A stretch of DNA of 64,000 bases from Shewanella glacialipiscicola (GCF_023283485.1 NZ_JAKILU010000002.1:1-64000), one strand, 5' to 3'. Positions 27,496-35,956 are shown, numbered from the stretch's first letter. Program-made: numbers and translations. Notes: generated by a model not told the origin, from the sequence alone.

Positions 27496-27514
27496 AGCTC
27501 ACCTTTAGTGAGCT
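27496..27514 (-). terminator. short hairpin after the YbaY-like gene
   Basis: AGCTCAC at 27496-27502 pairs with GTGAGCT at 27508-27514 around five bases, just after the lipoprotein gene and before metA. It lacks a T-run on the minus strand, so it is a weak terminator or attenuator candidate. Confidence 0.4.
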
Positions 27515-27516
27515 AA

Positions 27517-27936
27517 TTAATCACCGACTTTTTCCAGCAGTATGGTCATAGGTTCAGTGGCGTTGAGGTCAATAGGATAAGCGTGAGTGTTAATAAACAA
27601 TAACTTATCACCGAGCATTATCCGTGCACCTATAGCATAACTGTGACCAGGTTGAAATTGATCACTGCCCATCGCAAAACTAAATGGCGCGGGAATCGCA
27701 GCCCCTTGTTGCACACGTTCAGCCATCACTATGGCTGGCACATCCATTTTTGAAACATCAAGCAGTTGCACTATGACCTTGGCATCAGCAGGCAGTGCAA
27801 TGCGTTCGCGATATAAGGCCTGCCCCTTAATCTCAACGATAGCATTGGGCGTTGCACAACCAGATAACACCCCCATGACGGCCATTAATACTAAGGCTGT
27901 TAATCTCAGCGCGCTTAAACGCAATCCTGTGTTCAT
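27517..27936 (-). CDS. YbaY-like lipoprotein
   Basis: Small predicted outer-membrane lipoprotein (139 aa) of the YbaY / GslG pilotin-like family, whose cellular role is poorly known. The signal peptide ends in the lipobox LSGC near residue 27. The mature part has the family's beta-rich pattern: IVEIKGQALYRERIALP, AKVIVQLLDVS, then an ALE-type IVMAERVQQG and FSFAMGSDQFQPGHSYAIGA. I start at the ATG at 27936, seven bases after AGGAG. A frame from 27954 lacks a ribosome site. Confidence 0.75.
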   Translation of the reverse strand: MNTGLRLSALRLTALVLMAVMGVLSGCATPNAIVEIKGQALYRERIALPADAKVIVQLLDVSKMDVPAIVMAERVQQGAAIPAPFSFAMGSDQFQPGHSYAIGARIMLGDKLLFINTHAYPIDLNATEPMTILLEKVGD

Positions 27937-28053
27937 TTTATTTCTCCTAATCATACATAAAGACTTCTAGATGTCCATACGCCCAAGCTATAAATCTTGT
28001 CTTGGCGCGTATATCTTTCTATCATAAGCCACCATTTCGTTGTCGAAAAAACT

Positions 28054-28794
28054 ATGACTCAAGCAACTGCAATCATTGTGGGAGCTAGCTCACAATTAAG
28101 TCGTGAACTTGCAAAGCAATTGGCAGATCAACAGGTTGAATTAGCCTTATTCGCCCAAGATCCAGAATCACTGCACGATTTTGCCCTATCCTTGCCAACA
28201 AAAGTACAAGTATTTGCACTTCAAATTGAACAGCCTCAAGCGATTATTAATCAACTTGAATCCGTCTGGCAAAATCTTGGCGGCGCGCACTTAGTCTTAG
28301 TCAATACTGGCCTCAATAGCTACGATCCTGAGCTACCTTGGTTACCAGAGCAAGATATTATCGATGTCAATGTGCGAGGCTTTGCCGCTATCTGTAATAC
28401 GGCATTTAGACTATTTCGCGAACAAGGTTATGGACAACTGGCGGCAATAAACTCGATAGCGGGTCTACGTGGTGGGCCAAGCGTGGCTTATCATGCCTCA
28501 AAAGCCTTTGGGCAGAATTATCTTGAGGGTCTAAGCATGCATGCACAGCGCCTCAAGTTACCGATTACCATTACCGATATTCAACTCGGTTTACTCGATA
28601 AAGCCGCTATGCAGCAAAGTGCAATGTGGCTTGCGCCATTACCACAGGTCGCAGCGCAAATTATCAAGGCGATGAAACAAGGTAAACGCCGCGTTTATGT
28701 GACTAAACGCTGGCGCCTCGTTGCTTGGCTTACCGTGTTATTACCCGAGTTTATCTACAACACGCGCCACTGGAAGGCTAAAAAACCAAAATAG
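28054..28794 (+). CDS. short-chain dehydrogenase with an atypical cofactor loop
   Basis: Short-chain dehydrogenase/reductase fold of 246 aa, substrate unknown. Catalytic Ser (INSIAGLRGG) and Tyr-Lys (YHASK) are present. The N-terminal cofactor loop reads VGASSQLSREL where family members have GASSGIG, so two of the three usual glycines are replaced. The C-terminus (WRLVAWLTVLLPEFIYN) is hydrophobic and ends in basic residues, suggesting membrane association. I start at the ATG at 28054 (MTQATAII), where the Rossmann strand begins, although no strong ribosome site precedes it. A clear terminator separates it from the opposing ompW. Confidence 0.8.
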   Translation: MTQATAIIVGASSQLSRELAKQLADQQVELALFAQDPESLHDFALSLPTKVQVFALQIEQPQAIINQLESVWQNLGGAHLVLVNTGLNSYDPELPWLPEQDIIDVNVRGFAAICNTAFRLFREQGYGQLAAINSIAGLRGGPSVAYHASKAFGQNYLEGLSMHAQRLKLPITITDIQLGLLDKAAMQQSAMWLAPLPQVAAQIIKAMKQGKRRVYVTKRWRLVAWLTVLLPEFIYNTRHWKAKKPK

Positions 28795-28843
28795 TAAGCC
28801 GACATAGTAACGGATCAAAATATCGTGTTAAAAGTGCAAAACG

Positions 28844-28869
28844 AAAAAGGAGCCCAAGGCTCCTTTTTT
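28844..28869. terminator. bidirectional terminator between the dehydrogenase and ompW
   Basis: AAAAAGGAGCC at 28844-28854 pairs with GGCTCCTTTTT at 28858-28868 around CAA, with A- and T-runs on the two sides. It serves both convergent genes. Confidence 0.9.
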
Positions 28870-28889
28870 ACGCTTATCTACTCAATAGA

Positions 28890-29534
28890 TTAGAAAGTGT
28901 AACCTACGCTTACCATATACACCCAAGGGTCGATATCGGTTTCAATCTTCACTGGAGCTTCTGCTAAATTAAACTTCACGTCAGTACTAATTTGCATATA
29001 CCACACTGATGCGTTAACTAACCAGTTTTTACTTAATTGATAATCTAAGCCAACCTGCCCAGCAACCCCCCAAGAATTACTCAAGCTAAGATCCGTTAAG
29101 GCGCCGTTTAAGTCATTGGTGAATTCACTATCATAAAAGTTAGTGTAATTAACACCAACGCCAATGTAAGGGCGTAGAGCAGATTGAGCATCACCAAAAT
29201 AGTACTGAGCCACTAATGTAGGAGGCAGTTGCTTAGTGTCAGCAATTTTACCTACGCCTTTTAAAGAAACATCATGGCTAAAAGGCGTTGCCGCTAATAA
29301 CTCTATGCCTAGGTTATCAGTCAGCATATAGCCGAAGTTGAGCCCTAATTGAGTATTGTTGTTAATAATAAATTCACCGTTTCCAGCGACATCTTGGCTC
29401 GACTCATTCGGTGCCACCACAGCAACCCCCGCACGAACAATAATATCGCCCGCTTGGTGAGCCGATACCGAAGCTGAAAAACCAATAGCGAGAAGAGAGG
29501 CAGCGACTACAGCAGATACAGTATTTTTACGCAT
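28890..29534 (-). CDS. ompW: outer-membrane protein OmpW
   Basis: Eight-stranded beta-barrel of the OmpW family, thought to pass small hydrophobic compounds across the outer membrane. The 214-aa product has a signal peptide ending FSASVSA-HQAGD and the family starts HQAGDIIVRAGVAVVAPNES. It also shows the conserved PPTLVAQYYF and ends in an aromatic residue (VSVGYTF), as barrels inserted by BamA do. Three ATGs are consecutive at 29540-29532. I use the third, seven bases from GGAG. A perfect FNR-type site lies about 100 bp upstream. Confidence 0.9.
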   Translation of the reverse strand: MRKNTVSAVVAASLLAIGFSASVSAHQAGDIIVRAGVAVVAPNESSQDVAGNGEFIINNNTQLGLNFGYMLTDNLGIELLAATPFSHDVSLKGVGKIADTKQLPPTLVAQYYFGDAQSALRPYIGVGVNYTNFYDSEFTNDLNGALTDLSLSNSWGVAGQVGLDYQLSKNWLVNASVWYMQISTDVKFNLAEAPVKIETDIDPWVYMVSVGYTF

Positions 29535-29626
29535 CATCATACTCCATGTATATAACATAAATGATTGTTTGTGATTACATCCATAACGATTTGAGCTCAC
29601 ACTGCCAGAGAAATGACGTGGTTTTA

Positions 29627-29640
29627 TTGATCCAAATCAA
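29627..29640. promoter_or_regulatory. perfect FNR/EtrA-type site upstream of ompW
   Basis: TTGAT-CCAA-ATCAA matches the FNR consensus TTGAT-N4-ATCAA at all ten defined positions. Its centre is 100 bp before the ompW start codon. In Shewanella the FNR-type regulator is EtrA, and ompW is under FNR control in E. coli, so anaerobic regulation is likely. Confidence 0.75.
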
Positions 29641-29904
29641 ATGCGCGCACCAATACCTACTTAGGAGTATTCTCAGCGGGATACCGATCACAAAACCTAA
29701 ACATTTATCGACAATACTCCTTTAATTATCGTGAGTTAGCGCATATATGCACAAATACAAATGTACATCTTTAGTTGTAGTTCGCTTAAGTGCCGTTAAC
29801 ATTTCAGCTACGTGCGTTCGCAGAATATTGCGCCAATTGGCAGTGGGGTTTAGCGGATAGTTAACGAGTAGAGCGGTGAGAGAGCCAGGTTAGATAACGA
29901 CAGC

Positions 29905-29934
29905 GTAGGTTACGCTATTGGTAGGTTATGCTAT
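29905..29934. repeat. 14-bp direct repeat, period 16
   Basis: GTAGGTTACGCTAT at 29905-29918 recurs at 29921-29934 with one change (C to T). It lies directly after the stop of the minus-strand nucleotidyltransferase-like gene. Confidence 0.6.
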
Positions 29935-29940
29935 CGAAAG

Positions 29941-30633
29941 TTAACTCATTAGTTTGAGTAAAGGATATTGACGTAACCAGCCCTTTGCAGACACTCTTTG
30001 CTCAAATATCAGTAAGCTACGTCGAGGGTTTGCACGCAAGGTAAGATTAAACAGTGCATAAAGACCAAAAGGTGCCACCAATTCATAAGATGTTGCACAC
30101 TGGCTGTGTAAGGACTGCTCAGCAGTAACCTGAGTATTTTTGTCGTACTCGCCAACATCAGAGACACAAATACCAATAGCGGTTTCGAACTCAGGCCAAT
30201 AGGTCATAGCATCGGCACAGGAAGTATAAGCAGGGTCTTGATTTTTTAAGTGCATACGTGCTTGATTTTTCACCGACCAAGGTAAATCGGGCGCCAATTG
30301 TTTAAGGTAAGCTTCAATCGCAGCATCTCGCTCAGGGCGAATATCTAAGGGGCAAAAATAAATCAGATCAATATCGTTAAGCGGGCTCAACTCAAATCCG
30401 TGCAAACGATCCCATACCAAATTACGCACAAATCCAGCCGCAATACACCACTGTGGTATGGAATATTGTTTAGCGCACCGTTGAACAATATCAAGCGCCC
30501 TCACCCGCTCGTTGTCTTGGCTTATCCACTCCAGTAATCGTGAACGTAACTCAAGCTCTGTTTTTGTTAAAGATGCCAAGTTCACATCAGAATGACTCTG
30601 CTCCACCTTAACTGCCCTGCCATAAGTACTCAA
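29941..30633 (-). CDS. nucleotidyltransferase-like protein
   Basis: A 230-aa cytoplasmic protein of the family that carries a nucleotidyltransferase-like fold (YP/DUF925-type). The N-terminal segment FVRNLVWDRLHG and the Asp pair in LNDIDLIYF resemble the metal-binding Asp-X-Asp of such enzymes. Its substrate is unknown. The open frame starts at a TTG at 30633, five bases after the maiA stop, with no good ribosome site. GTG codons at 30606 or 30585 are alternatives. It is probably co-transcribed with maiA, but nothing in the sequence ties it to tyrosine breakdown. Confidence 0.75.
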   Translation of the reverse strand: MSTYGRAVKVEQSHSDVNLASLTKTELELRSRLLEWISQDNERVRALDIVQRCAKQYSIPQWCIAAGFVRNLVWDRLHGFELSPLNDIDLIYFCPLDIRPERDAAIEAYLKQLAPDLPWSVKNQARMHLKNQDPAYTSCADAMTYWPEFETAIGICVSDVGEYDKNTQVTAEQSLHSQCATSYELVAPFGLYALFNLTLRANPRRSLLIFEQRVSAKGWLRQYPLLKLMS

Positions 30634-30638
30634 ATACG

Positions 30639-31289
30639 TTAAATAGCATCTGCTTGGCGCTCTGGCGCGGCATCGGCAAAGGCATCAAGCTGATTACATT
30701 CAGCCCATACGCGCATAATATTGGGGTAAGGCGTTACGTCCACATTAAAACGCTGGGCGTTATATACCTGCGGCACTAAACACAAGTCGGCTAATGTCAC
30801 GGTATTGCCAAAGCTGTAACGGCCGCTATGTCTGGCTAATAGGACTTCTAAGGCCGCAAAGCCACTCGTTACCCAGTGCTGATACCAAGTATTTTTAGCC
30901 GCCTCATCAATACTTAGTGTTTGGGTTAGATATTGTAATACTCGCAGGTTATTTAACGGATGAATTTCACAGGCTATGGTTAGTGCCATTGCGCGCACAT
31001 GAGCACGCTCAAGCGCTGAAGCGGGCAATAATGGCGCTTGAGGATAGATTTCATCAAGATATTCAATAATGGCTAAAGATTGCGACAATGCCTCAGTATC
31101 TAGCTCATCGTCCACCACTAATGTTGGCACTAATTCTAGGGGATTAAGGTCAATATATGGCGCTTGGTGTTGCTCACCGCCATCACGTACCAGATGTACT
31201 GAGAACTGCTCGGCTGAAATGCCCTTAAGATTGAGCGCAATGCGAACACGATATGCAGCACTTGAGCGCCAATAACCATACAGTTTCAT
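30639..31289 (-). CDS. maiA: maleylacetoacetate isomerase
   Basis: Glutathione-dependent cis-trans isomerase that turns maleylacetoacetate into fumarylacetoacetate in tyrosine degradation. The 216-aa zeta-class glutathione transferase fold begins MKLYGYWRSSAAYRVRIALN, with the catalytic SSAAYR motif, then the glutathione-binding LVPTLVVDD and SLAIIEYLDE, and a helical C-terminal domain with LADLCLVPQVYNA. AGGAG precedes the ATG. FahA, the next enzyme, is directly upstream on the same strand. The 143-bp gap between them is highly structured. Confidence 0.94.
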   Translation of the reverse strand: MKLYGYWRSSAAYRVRIALNLKGISAEQFSVHLVRDGGEQHQAPYIDLNPLELVPTLVVDDELDTEALSQSLAIIEYLDEIYPQAPLLPASALERAHVRAMALTIACEIHPLNNLRVLQYLTQTLSIDEAAKNTWYQHWVTSGFAALEVLLARHSGRYSFGNTVTLADLCLVPQVYNAQRFNVDVTPYPNIMRVWAECNQLDAFADAAPERQADAI

Positions 31290-31320
31290 ATTTTTATCTC
31301 CTTATCCATTGAACTTGCCA

Positions 31321-31367
31321 GCCAAACCATTTTATCAATAAACCTTGATATTTAAAGCTGGTTTGGC
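31321..31367 (-). other. nested hairpins in the fahA-maiA gap
   Basis: GCCAAACCA at 31321-31329 pairs with TGGTTTGGC at 31359-31367. Inside it, TATCAA at 31333-31338 pairs with TTGATA at 31345-31350. It lies just upstream of the maiA ribosome site, so it may affect translation or RNA processing. Confidence 0.5.
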
Positions 31368-31371
31368 GATA

Positions 31372-31401
31372 CATTAACGGGGCCATTTAGCCCCGTTAAT
31401 G
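31372..31401 (-). terminator. strong 12-bp stem-loop after fahA
   Basis: CATTAACGGGGC at 31372-31383 pairs perfectly with GCCCCGTTAATG at 31390-31401 around a 6-nt loop, about 30 bp after the fahA stop. No T-run follows on the minus strand, so attenuation or 3'-end protection of fahA RNA is more likely than full termination. Confidence 0.6.
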
Positions 31402-31432
31402 TTAATCGATACTGGCAATAATCAATGCCGCG

Positions 31433-32419
31433 TTAAGCTTTATATTCAACCACTTTTTGATCGATGCAACCAAAAATCGTGACATCGTTATCATCCAGCA
31501 TTTCGATACGCACAGTGTCACCAAAACGCATGAATGGCGTCGTAGCTTTACCGTCAGCAATCACTTCTAACATGCGTTTTTCCGCTAAACAGCTCGAACC
31601 CGCGCTACGGTCATAATTAGAAATGGTGCCAGAACCAATAATTGCGCCAGCGCTCAATGGGCGAGTTTTGGCAACATGTGCAACGAGTTGACTGAAATTA
31701 AACGTCATATCAACGCCCGCATTAGGACGGCCAAATAACTCACCGTTTAAGTAGGTGATTAACGGTAAATGCACTTTAGAATCTTCCCAGCGTGCGCCTA
31801 ATTCATCGGGCGTTATCGCCACAGGTGAAAAACTGCTCGATGGCTTAGATTGGAAGAAACCAAAACCTTTCGCTAGCTCTCCCGGGATTAAATTACGCAG
31901 TGAGACATCATTCACGAGCATCAACAACTTAATATGTTGAGCCGCATCATCACTAGTCACGCCCATAGGGACATCATCGGTAATTACCGCGATTTCAGAC
32001 TCGAAATCGATACCCCAGTCTTCATTGGCCATTTCAATATCGGCTTTAGGGGCGATAAAACTATCGGAGCCCCCTTGGTACACTAAAGGATCTGTCCAGA
32101 AGGTTTCTGGCATTTCAGCGCCGCGAGCTTTACGCACTAACTCAACGTGGTTTACATAGGCGCTACCATCAGCCCATTGATAAGCACGAGGTAATGGCGA
32201 TAAACACTTAGCTTCATCAAAAGCTTGGGCATTATCAAACATACCTTCATTCAGCGCATCGTATAGTTCTTGTAATTGTGGCTTGAGTAAATCCCAACCA
32301 TCGAGTAATTGCTGCATGGTGTGGGCAATGGCAGGCACGGCAACCGTTTTAGTCAGGTCACGACTCACTAACATTAACTGACCATCTCGGCGACCATTGT
32401 TATAACTTGCAAGTTTCAT
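31433..32419 (-). CDS. fahA: fumarylacetoacetase / fumarylacetoacetate hydrolase
   Basis: Cleaves fumarylacetoacetate to fumarate and acetoacetate, the last step of tyrosine degradation. The 328-aa protein has the metal-binding pattern of the FAH fold: WTDPLVYQGGSDSF, then DWGIDFESEIAVITDDVPMG with the acidic ligands, LVNDVSLRNLIP and KPSSSFSPVAITPDELG. GSGTISNYDR closes the active site. GGAG precedes the ATG. It heads the fahA-maiA unit, separate from tyrR by 355 bp that contains a TTTACG-type dyad. Confidence 0.93.
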   Translation of the reverse strand: MKLASYNNGRRDGQLMLVSRDLTKTVAVPAIAHTMQQLLDGWDLLKPQLQELYDALNEGMFDNAQAFDEAKCLSPLPRAYQWADGSAYVNHVELVRKARGAEMPETFWTDPLVYQGGSDSFIAPKADIEMANEDWGIDFESEIAVITDDVPMGVTSDDAAQHIKLLMLVNDVSLRNLIPGELAKGFGFFQSKPSSSFSPVAITPDELGARWEDSKVHLPLITYLNGELFGRPNAGVDMTFNFSQLVAHVAKTRPLSAGAIIGSGTISNYDRSAGSSCLAEKRMLEVIADGKATTPFMRFGDTVRIEMLDDNDVTIFGCIDQKVVEYKA

Positions 32420-32553
32420 ATTGGCTCCAGTACTTTTTTAGCTAGGCGTACAATTTTGGACTATGGGAAAACGCACTGCGCCACCCAACTTAAATTCGAC
32501 GATTATCATTGACTCATGCTGAACGTTTTGGGCTAACAAAATGTCCGTAATTG

Positions 32554-32569
32554 TTTACGCTAACGTATT
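32554..32569. promoter_or_regulatory. operator-like dyad (site B) upstream of fahA
   Basis: TTTACG-CTAA-CGTATT shares its first 14 bases with site A before the valine/isoleucine operon. It is centred 142 bp upstream of the fahA start codon. One arm has two mismatches, so affinity may be lower. Confidence 0.55.
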
Positions 32570-32642
32570 TGCTGCGCGTAGAAATACCCGATACCAGCGA
32601 AGATTCCTATAGCGTGAACAAAATCACATCCAAATCAATTAT

Positions 32643-32657
32643 TTTACATTTTGTAAA
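32643..32657. promoter_or_regulatory. inverted repeat in the fahA-tyrR gap
   Basis: TTTACA and TGTAAA flank TTT. The arms are those of a TyrR box but in reversed order and with a spacer of 3 instead of 6, so it is not a normal TyrR site. The rest of the gap (32420-32774) shows nothing but site B. Confidence 0.35.
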
Positions 32658-32774
32658 CTAATGATTACGCTTATAAACGCCTTACCATTTTTCAATAGCT
32701 AGCCAACTGATATGCCTAAAAAGTCAGCTGTTTAGTGGAACGATACGCTTACATTCAGCGATTAAATCACATCA

Positions 32775-34313
32775 CTAACGACGTTTAGCTATCTGGTATT
32801 CACGCAGTTTATTGGCAATTGCGGTATGCGACACACCGAGCTTTTTAGCCAACTGGCGAGTACTTGGATACGCAGGATACAAACGACGTAACAAGTTACC
32901 CTCAAACTGCTTCATTGCATCATCGAGATTACCTTCAAACTCATCATCGAAATAACCAAACCCTTCGGCATAAGAGGGAAGTTTTAGCTGCTCTACCGTC
33001 AATTCTGCCGAACCATCCCACATAGATACCGCTCTGAATACGGCATTTTTTAACTGGCGCACATTACCCGGCCAAGCATAAGTGAGTAAATGTTCACGGC
33101 ACTGGGCTGAAATCCGCCTAACTGGACTCGATAATTGCTGGCTGTAATGTTCGAGGAACATTTCAGTCAATGGAATGATATCAATTTTACGCTCACGTAA
33201 TGAGGGGATGTGGTAACTCAGCACATGGATGCGATAGTACAAATCTTCCCTAAACTCACCGGTTTGGCATAGCTCAGCGAGATTTTTTTGGGTCGAGCAG
33301 ATAATACGCACATCTGCACGCACTTCGTCATCGCCACCTATGCGTCTGAAGCTGCCGTCTTGCAGTAAACGTAATAACTTAACTTGGGCAGCCTTTGACA
33401 TTTCGGCCACTTCATCGAGGAATATCGTCCCCCCTTTGGCCTCTTCAAAAAAGCCGCGTTTGATCACTTTACCTTGGCTGACATAACCAAATAATTCTTC
33501 TTCGGCGGCGCTGTCAGGTAAAGCCGCACAGTTAATAGCGATAAAGGGTTTTTCACGGCGCATGCTGGCATCGTGGCTGGCTCTGGCCATGAGCTCTTTG
33601 CCAGTACCGGTTTCACCGGTGATCAATAAAGGCGCATCAAGCTGAGCCATCCGCTGCGCTTGCTTAAGCACCTCTTTCATTTTGTCACTGCTAGCTAATA
33701 CATTCTCAAAGCCAGTCGTTTGATTCTGCAACGCATTGAACTGTTTACCGACTCGTGCGGGAGATTTGAGCGACACCACTGCCCCCACTAAAATGCTTTT
33801 TTCATCCTCATCGGGCAGATAAATGGGTAGCATTTCAGCCAAATATTCATTGGGACCAATTTGTACTCGTGCCGCTTGCGGTAACACTTGGCCTTCACTC
33901 AACCAACGACTGAAATTAAAGCCTTGTACCCAATGGTTGAGCGATTCTTCGAGCACCTCATGCTCGCCCATACCGATATTGAGCAAGGCAGACTCGTTAA
34001 CAATACGAATACGGCCTTTGGCATCAATGGAGAACACGGAATCGGGTAAGGTTTTTAACAAGGTCTTGAGCGCGTAATGCTCTTGCTCTGAGGGCATAAA
34101 CGAAACCGTGCGCACATCATGCACACTTTCCACCTTACGAATTTGCGGCATTAACGCACTTAAGGTTTCAAAGCCAATTTCGGCAAATTGTAGGTATAAA
34201 AAACCCTGATTACTGGCATCAATGGCAATTAAATTAATACCATACTGTTCTAACACAACTAATATATCTTTCGCTAAACCCACGCGATCTTGACAGCTGA
34301 CTTCCAAGCGCAT
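32775..34313 (-). CDS. tyrR: transcriptional regulator TyrR
   Basis: Aromatic amino acid-responsive regulator, likely controlling phhAB and fahA-maiA. The 512-aa length and N-terminus (MRLEVSCQDRVGLAKDIL) match E. coli TyrR, which fixes the start at 34313. A frame to 34331 adds six residues. Domains are ACT at 1-70, PAS at about 80-190, and AAA+ with Walker A GETGTGKE and DEVAEM. The C-terminal helix-turn-helix is PSTRQLAKKLGVSHTAIANK. The position of the sigma-54 GAFTGA loop reads YVSQGKVIKRG, so it should act with sigma-70 polymerase, as TyrR/PhhR proteins do. Confidence 0.93.
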   Translation of the reverse strand: MRLEVSCQDRVGLAKDILVVLEQYGINLIAIDASNQGFLYLQFAEIGFETLSALMPQIRKVESVHDVRTVSFMPSEQEHYALKTLLKTLPDSVFSIDAKGRIRIVNESALLNIGMGEHEVLEESLNHWVQGFNFSRWLSEGQVLPQAARVQIGPNEYLAEMLPIYLPDEDEKSILVGAVVSLKSPARVGKQFNALQNQTTGFENVLASSDKMKEVLKQAQRMAQLDAPLLITGETGTGKELMARASHDASMRREKPFIAINCAALPDSAAEEELFGYVSQGKVIKRGFFEEAKGGTIFLDEVAEMSKAAQVKLLRLLQDGSFRRIGGDDEVRADVRIICSTQKNLAELCQTGEFREDLYYRIHVLSYHIPSLRERKIDIIPLTEMFLEHYSQQLSSPVRRISAQCREHLLTYAWPGNVRQLKNAVFRAVSMWDGSAELTVEQLKLPSYAEGFGYFDDEFEGNLDDAMKQFEGNLLRRLYPAYPSTRQLAKKLGVSHTAIANKLREYQIAKRR

Positions 34314-34416
34314 AATGACTGATATTCCCATTTTTTGATTCGAATTTTGGGGAGAAACCGTGCAGAGCTATTTTTTACGCTCGCCAATAGAACGCATATC
34401 GGCTTAGAAAACCAGC

Positions 34417-34432
34417 TTTACGCAAACGTAAG
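34417..34432. promoter_or_regulatory. operator-like dyad (site C) upstream of tyrR
   Basis: TTTACG-CAAA-CGTAAG has one mismatch in the second arm relative to the site A dyad. It is about 110 bp upstream of the tyrR start codon. It shows the same motif in front of the regulator as in front of the catabolic genes. Confidence 0.55.
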
Positions 34433-34515
34433 CGGCAAATTAATAGCAGGGCGTGTATACGTTAAAAGGTTAAATCAAAAGTGGCAAGTCTAGTTTACAG
34501 TACGAGCGGAGTTGG

Positions 34516-34564
34516 AATAACTAAATCAGCGACAAAAAACACTTAACGAGCTGATTTAGTTATT
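34516..34564 (-). terminator. 15-bp inverted repeat between phhB and tyrR
   Basis: AATAACTAAATCAGC at 34516-34530 pairs perfectly with GCTGATTTAGTTATT at 34550-34564 around 19 nt, a few bases after the phhB stop. On the minus strand no T-run follows, but the stem is long enough to insulate phhAB from tyrR. Confidence 0.55.
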
Positions 34565-34572
34565 TAAAAAAA

Positions 34573-34911
34573 TTAATCAAATAACTGGTCCGTCTTGGCG
34601 GCCATGATGAAATCGTTCTTATGTAACCCTTTTATTGAGTGTGACCACCAAGTTACCGTCACTTTGCCCCACTCAGTAAAAATACCTGGATGATGAAATT
34701 CGGCTTCAGCCAAATCTGCCAGCTTATTGGTAAACACCATCGCCAGTTTAAAGTTTTTAAACTTATAGACTCGTTCAAGTTGCATTACGCCATCACGCAC
34801 TTGTACGCCCCAATCTGGGATCATACGCACCAGCTCTGCCAACTCTTCATCGGTCACTTTAGGTGCATCGGCTTGGCACGCTTCACATTTCATATTCGAT
34901 AACGCTGTCAT
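34573..34911 (-). CDS. phhB: pterin-4a-carbinolamine dehydratase
   Basis: Regenerates the tetrahydropterin cofactor used by phenylalanine 4-hydroxylase. The 112-aa protein carries the family core [18 protein letters not shown], then [20 protein letters not shown] with the active-site His pair, and [21 protein letters not shown]. It has a Cys pair near its N-terminus (MKCEACQAD), which some homologues share. The ATG at 34911 is five bases after AGGAG, better than a start at 34944. It is directly downstream of phhA. Confidence 0.92.
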   Translation of the reverse strand: MTALSNMKCEACQADAPKVTDEELAELVRMIPDWGVQVRDGVMQLERVYKFKNFKLAMVFTNKLADLAEAEFHHPGIFTEWGKVTVTWWSHSIKGLHKNDFIMAAKTDQLFD

Positions 34912-35032
34912 ACATACTCCTATTGGCAACATCAATAAGGTCAATCCGTTGCACTTTATGCATTACTGATTGAGTGACTCAATCATAAAAAATGAACTCA
35001 GTTCACTATATCGGCACTAAGTCACTATCTGG

Positions 35033-35857
35033 CTAACTCACAGGCTGACTCACTATCTCGCTCACTTTAACTTTTGGTAGATACTTAGGGGTAAACAAAC
35101 CCAATTGGCGCGCCTTAGTCACATAACTCATGATATCCATTTTGGCGATTTCATCTAGCATATCAATATGTTCAATAACATAATAAATCGGCTGCATGAT
35201 ATCGATACGGTAAGGAGTTCGTAGCACGTCGAGTAAATCAAACGGTTGACGTTCTGCTACTGCACTTTCCATTGCATATAAGGTTTCACCGGGTGAACTT
35301 AAAATACCCCCACCATAAATACACAAAGGGCCGTCTTTAGGTTGTAGTAAACCAAATTCAACCGTAAACCAATACAAGCGAGCCAAAAATACCCGATCCT
35401 CTTTACTGGCATGCAAACCTAACTGGCCATACATATGCGAGAAATTGGCAAATGAAGGATTGGTCAATAAAGGGCAATGACCAAAAATTTCGTGAAAAAT
35501 ATCGGGCTCTTGTAGATAGTCAAACTCTTCCTTACGGCGAATAAACGTTGCCACAGGAAACTCTTTATTAGCGAGTAATTCAAAAAAACGGCCAAAGGAA
35601 ATCAGTGCAGGCACCGCTGCGGTTTTCCACCCCGTCGTTACTTGCAGTACTGCATCAATTTCAGCAAGTTGCGGAATACGATCCTTAGGCATAGCTAACG
35701 CATCAAGTCCTTGCAGGTATTCCTTGCAAGCTCGTCCTGGGAGATTCACCGCTTGACGGGCGTACAATTGGCTCCATATGTCATGCTCTGCTTGTGGGTA
35801 TTGAATAAACCCTGTCTCATCGGCTGTGTGAGCGATGTACGCTGTTCCTTTAGTCAT
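35033..35857 (-). CDS. phhA: phenylalanine 4-monooxygenase
   Basis: Iron- and pterin-dependent hydroxylase that converts phenylalanine to tyrosine, feeding the tyrosine pathway encoded next to it. The 274-aa protein is the bacterial single-domain type. The iron ligands are H122 and H127 in FHEIFGHCP and E167 in WFTVEFGL. The pterin-site segment GGGILSSPGETLYA follows. I start at the ATG at 35857 (MTKGTAY), three codons after an in-frame GTG. phhB follows 121 bp downstream. A half-site identical over 15 bp to part of site A lies about 103-117 bp upstream. Confidence 0.95.
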   Translation of the reverse strand: MTKGTAYIAHTADETGFIQYPQAEHDIWSQLYARQAVNLPGRACKEYLQGLDALAMPKDRIPQLAEIDAVLQVTTGWKTAAVPALISFGRFFELLANKEFPVATFIRRKEEFDYLQEPDIFHEIFGHCPLLTNPSFANFSHMYGQLGLHASKEDRVFLARLYWFTVEFGLLQPKDGPLCIYGGGILSSPGETLYAMESAVAERQPFDLLDVLRTPYRIDIMQPIYYVIEHIDMLDEIAKMDIMSYVTKARQLGLFTPKYLPKVKVSEIVSQPVS

Positions 35858-35956
35858 AGTCTTCACTTCAGGCTAACTGTTATGACTCCATAGTGATCTA
35901 AGCCTTGAATTTTGTTAACTCCCTCACACTTTATTCTTGACCCGCCATTGTGATAA

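Larger units (their letters stand above)
29535..29940. other. ompW upstream region
   Basis: About 400 bases holding the ompW promoter, a perfect FNR-type site (29627-29640) and a short direct repeat (29905-29934). No gene is seen. Confidence 0.6.

Noticed and set aside
32643..32657. TyrR box upstream of fahA
   Set aside because: The half-sites TTTACA and TGTAAA are in the reverse order and 3 bp apart. A TyrR box is TGTAAA-N6-TTTACA.
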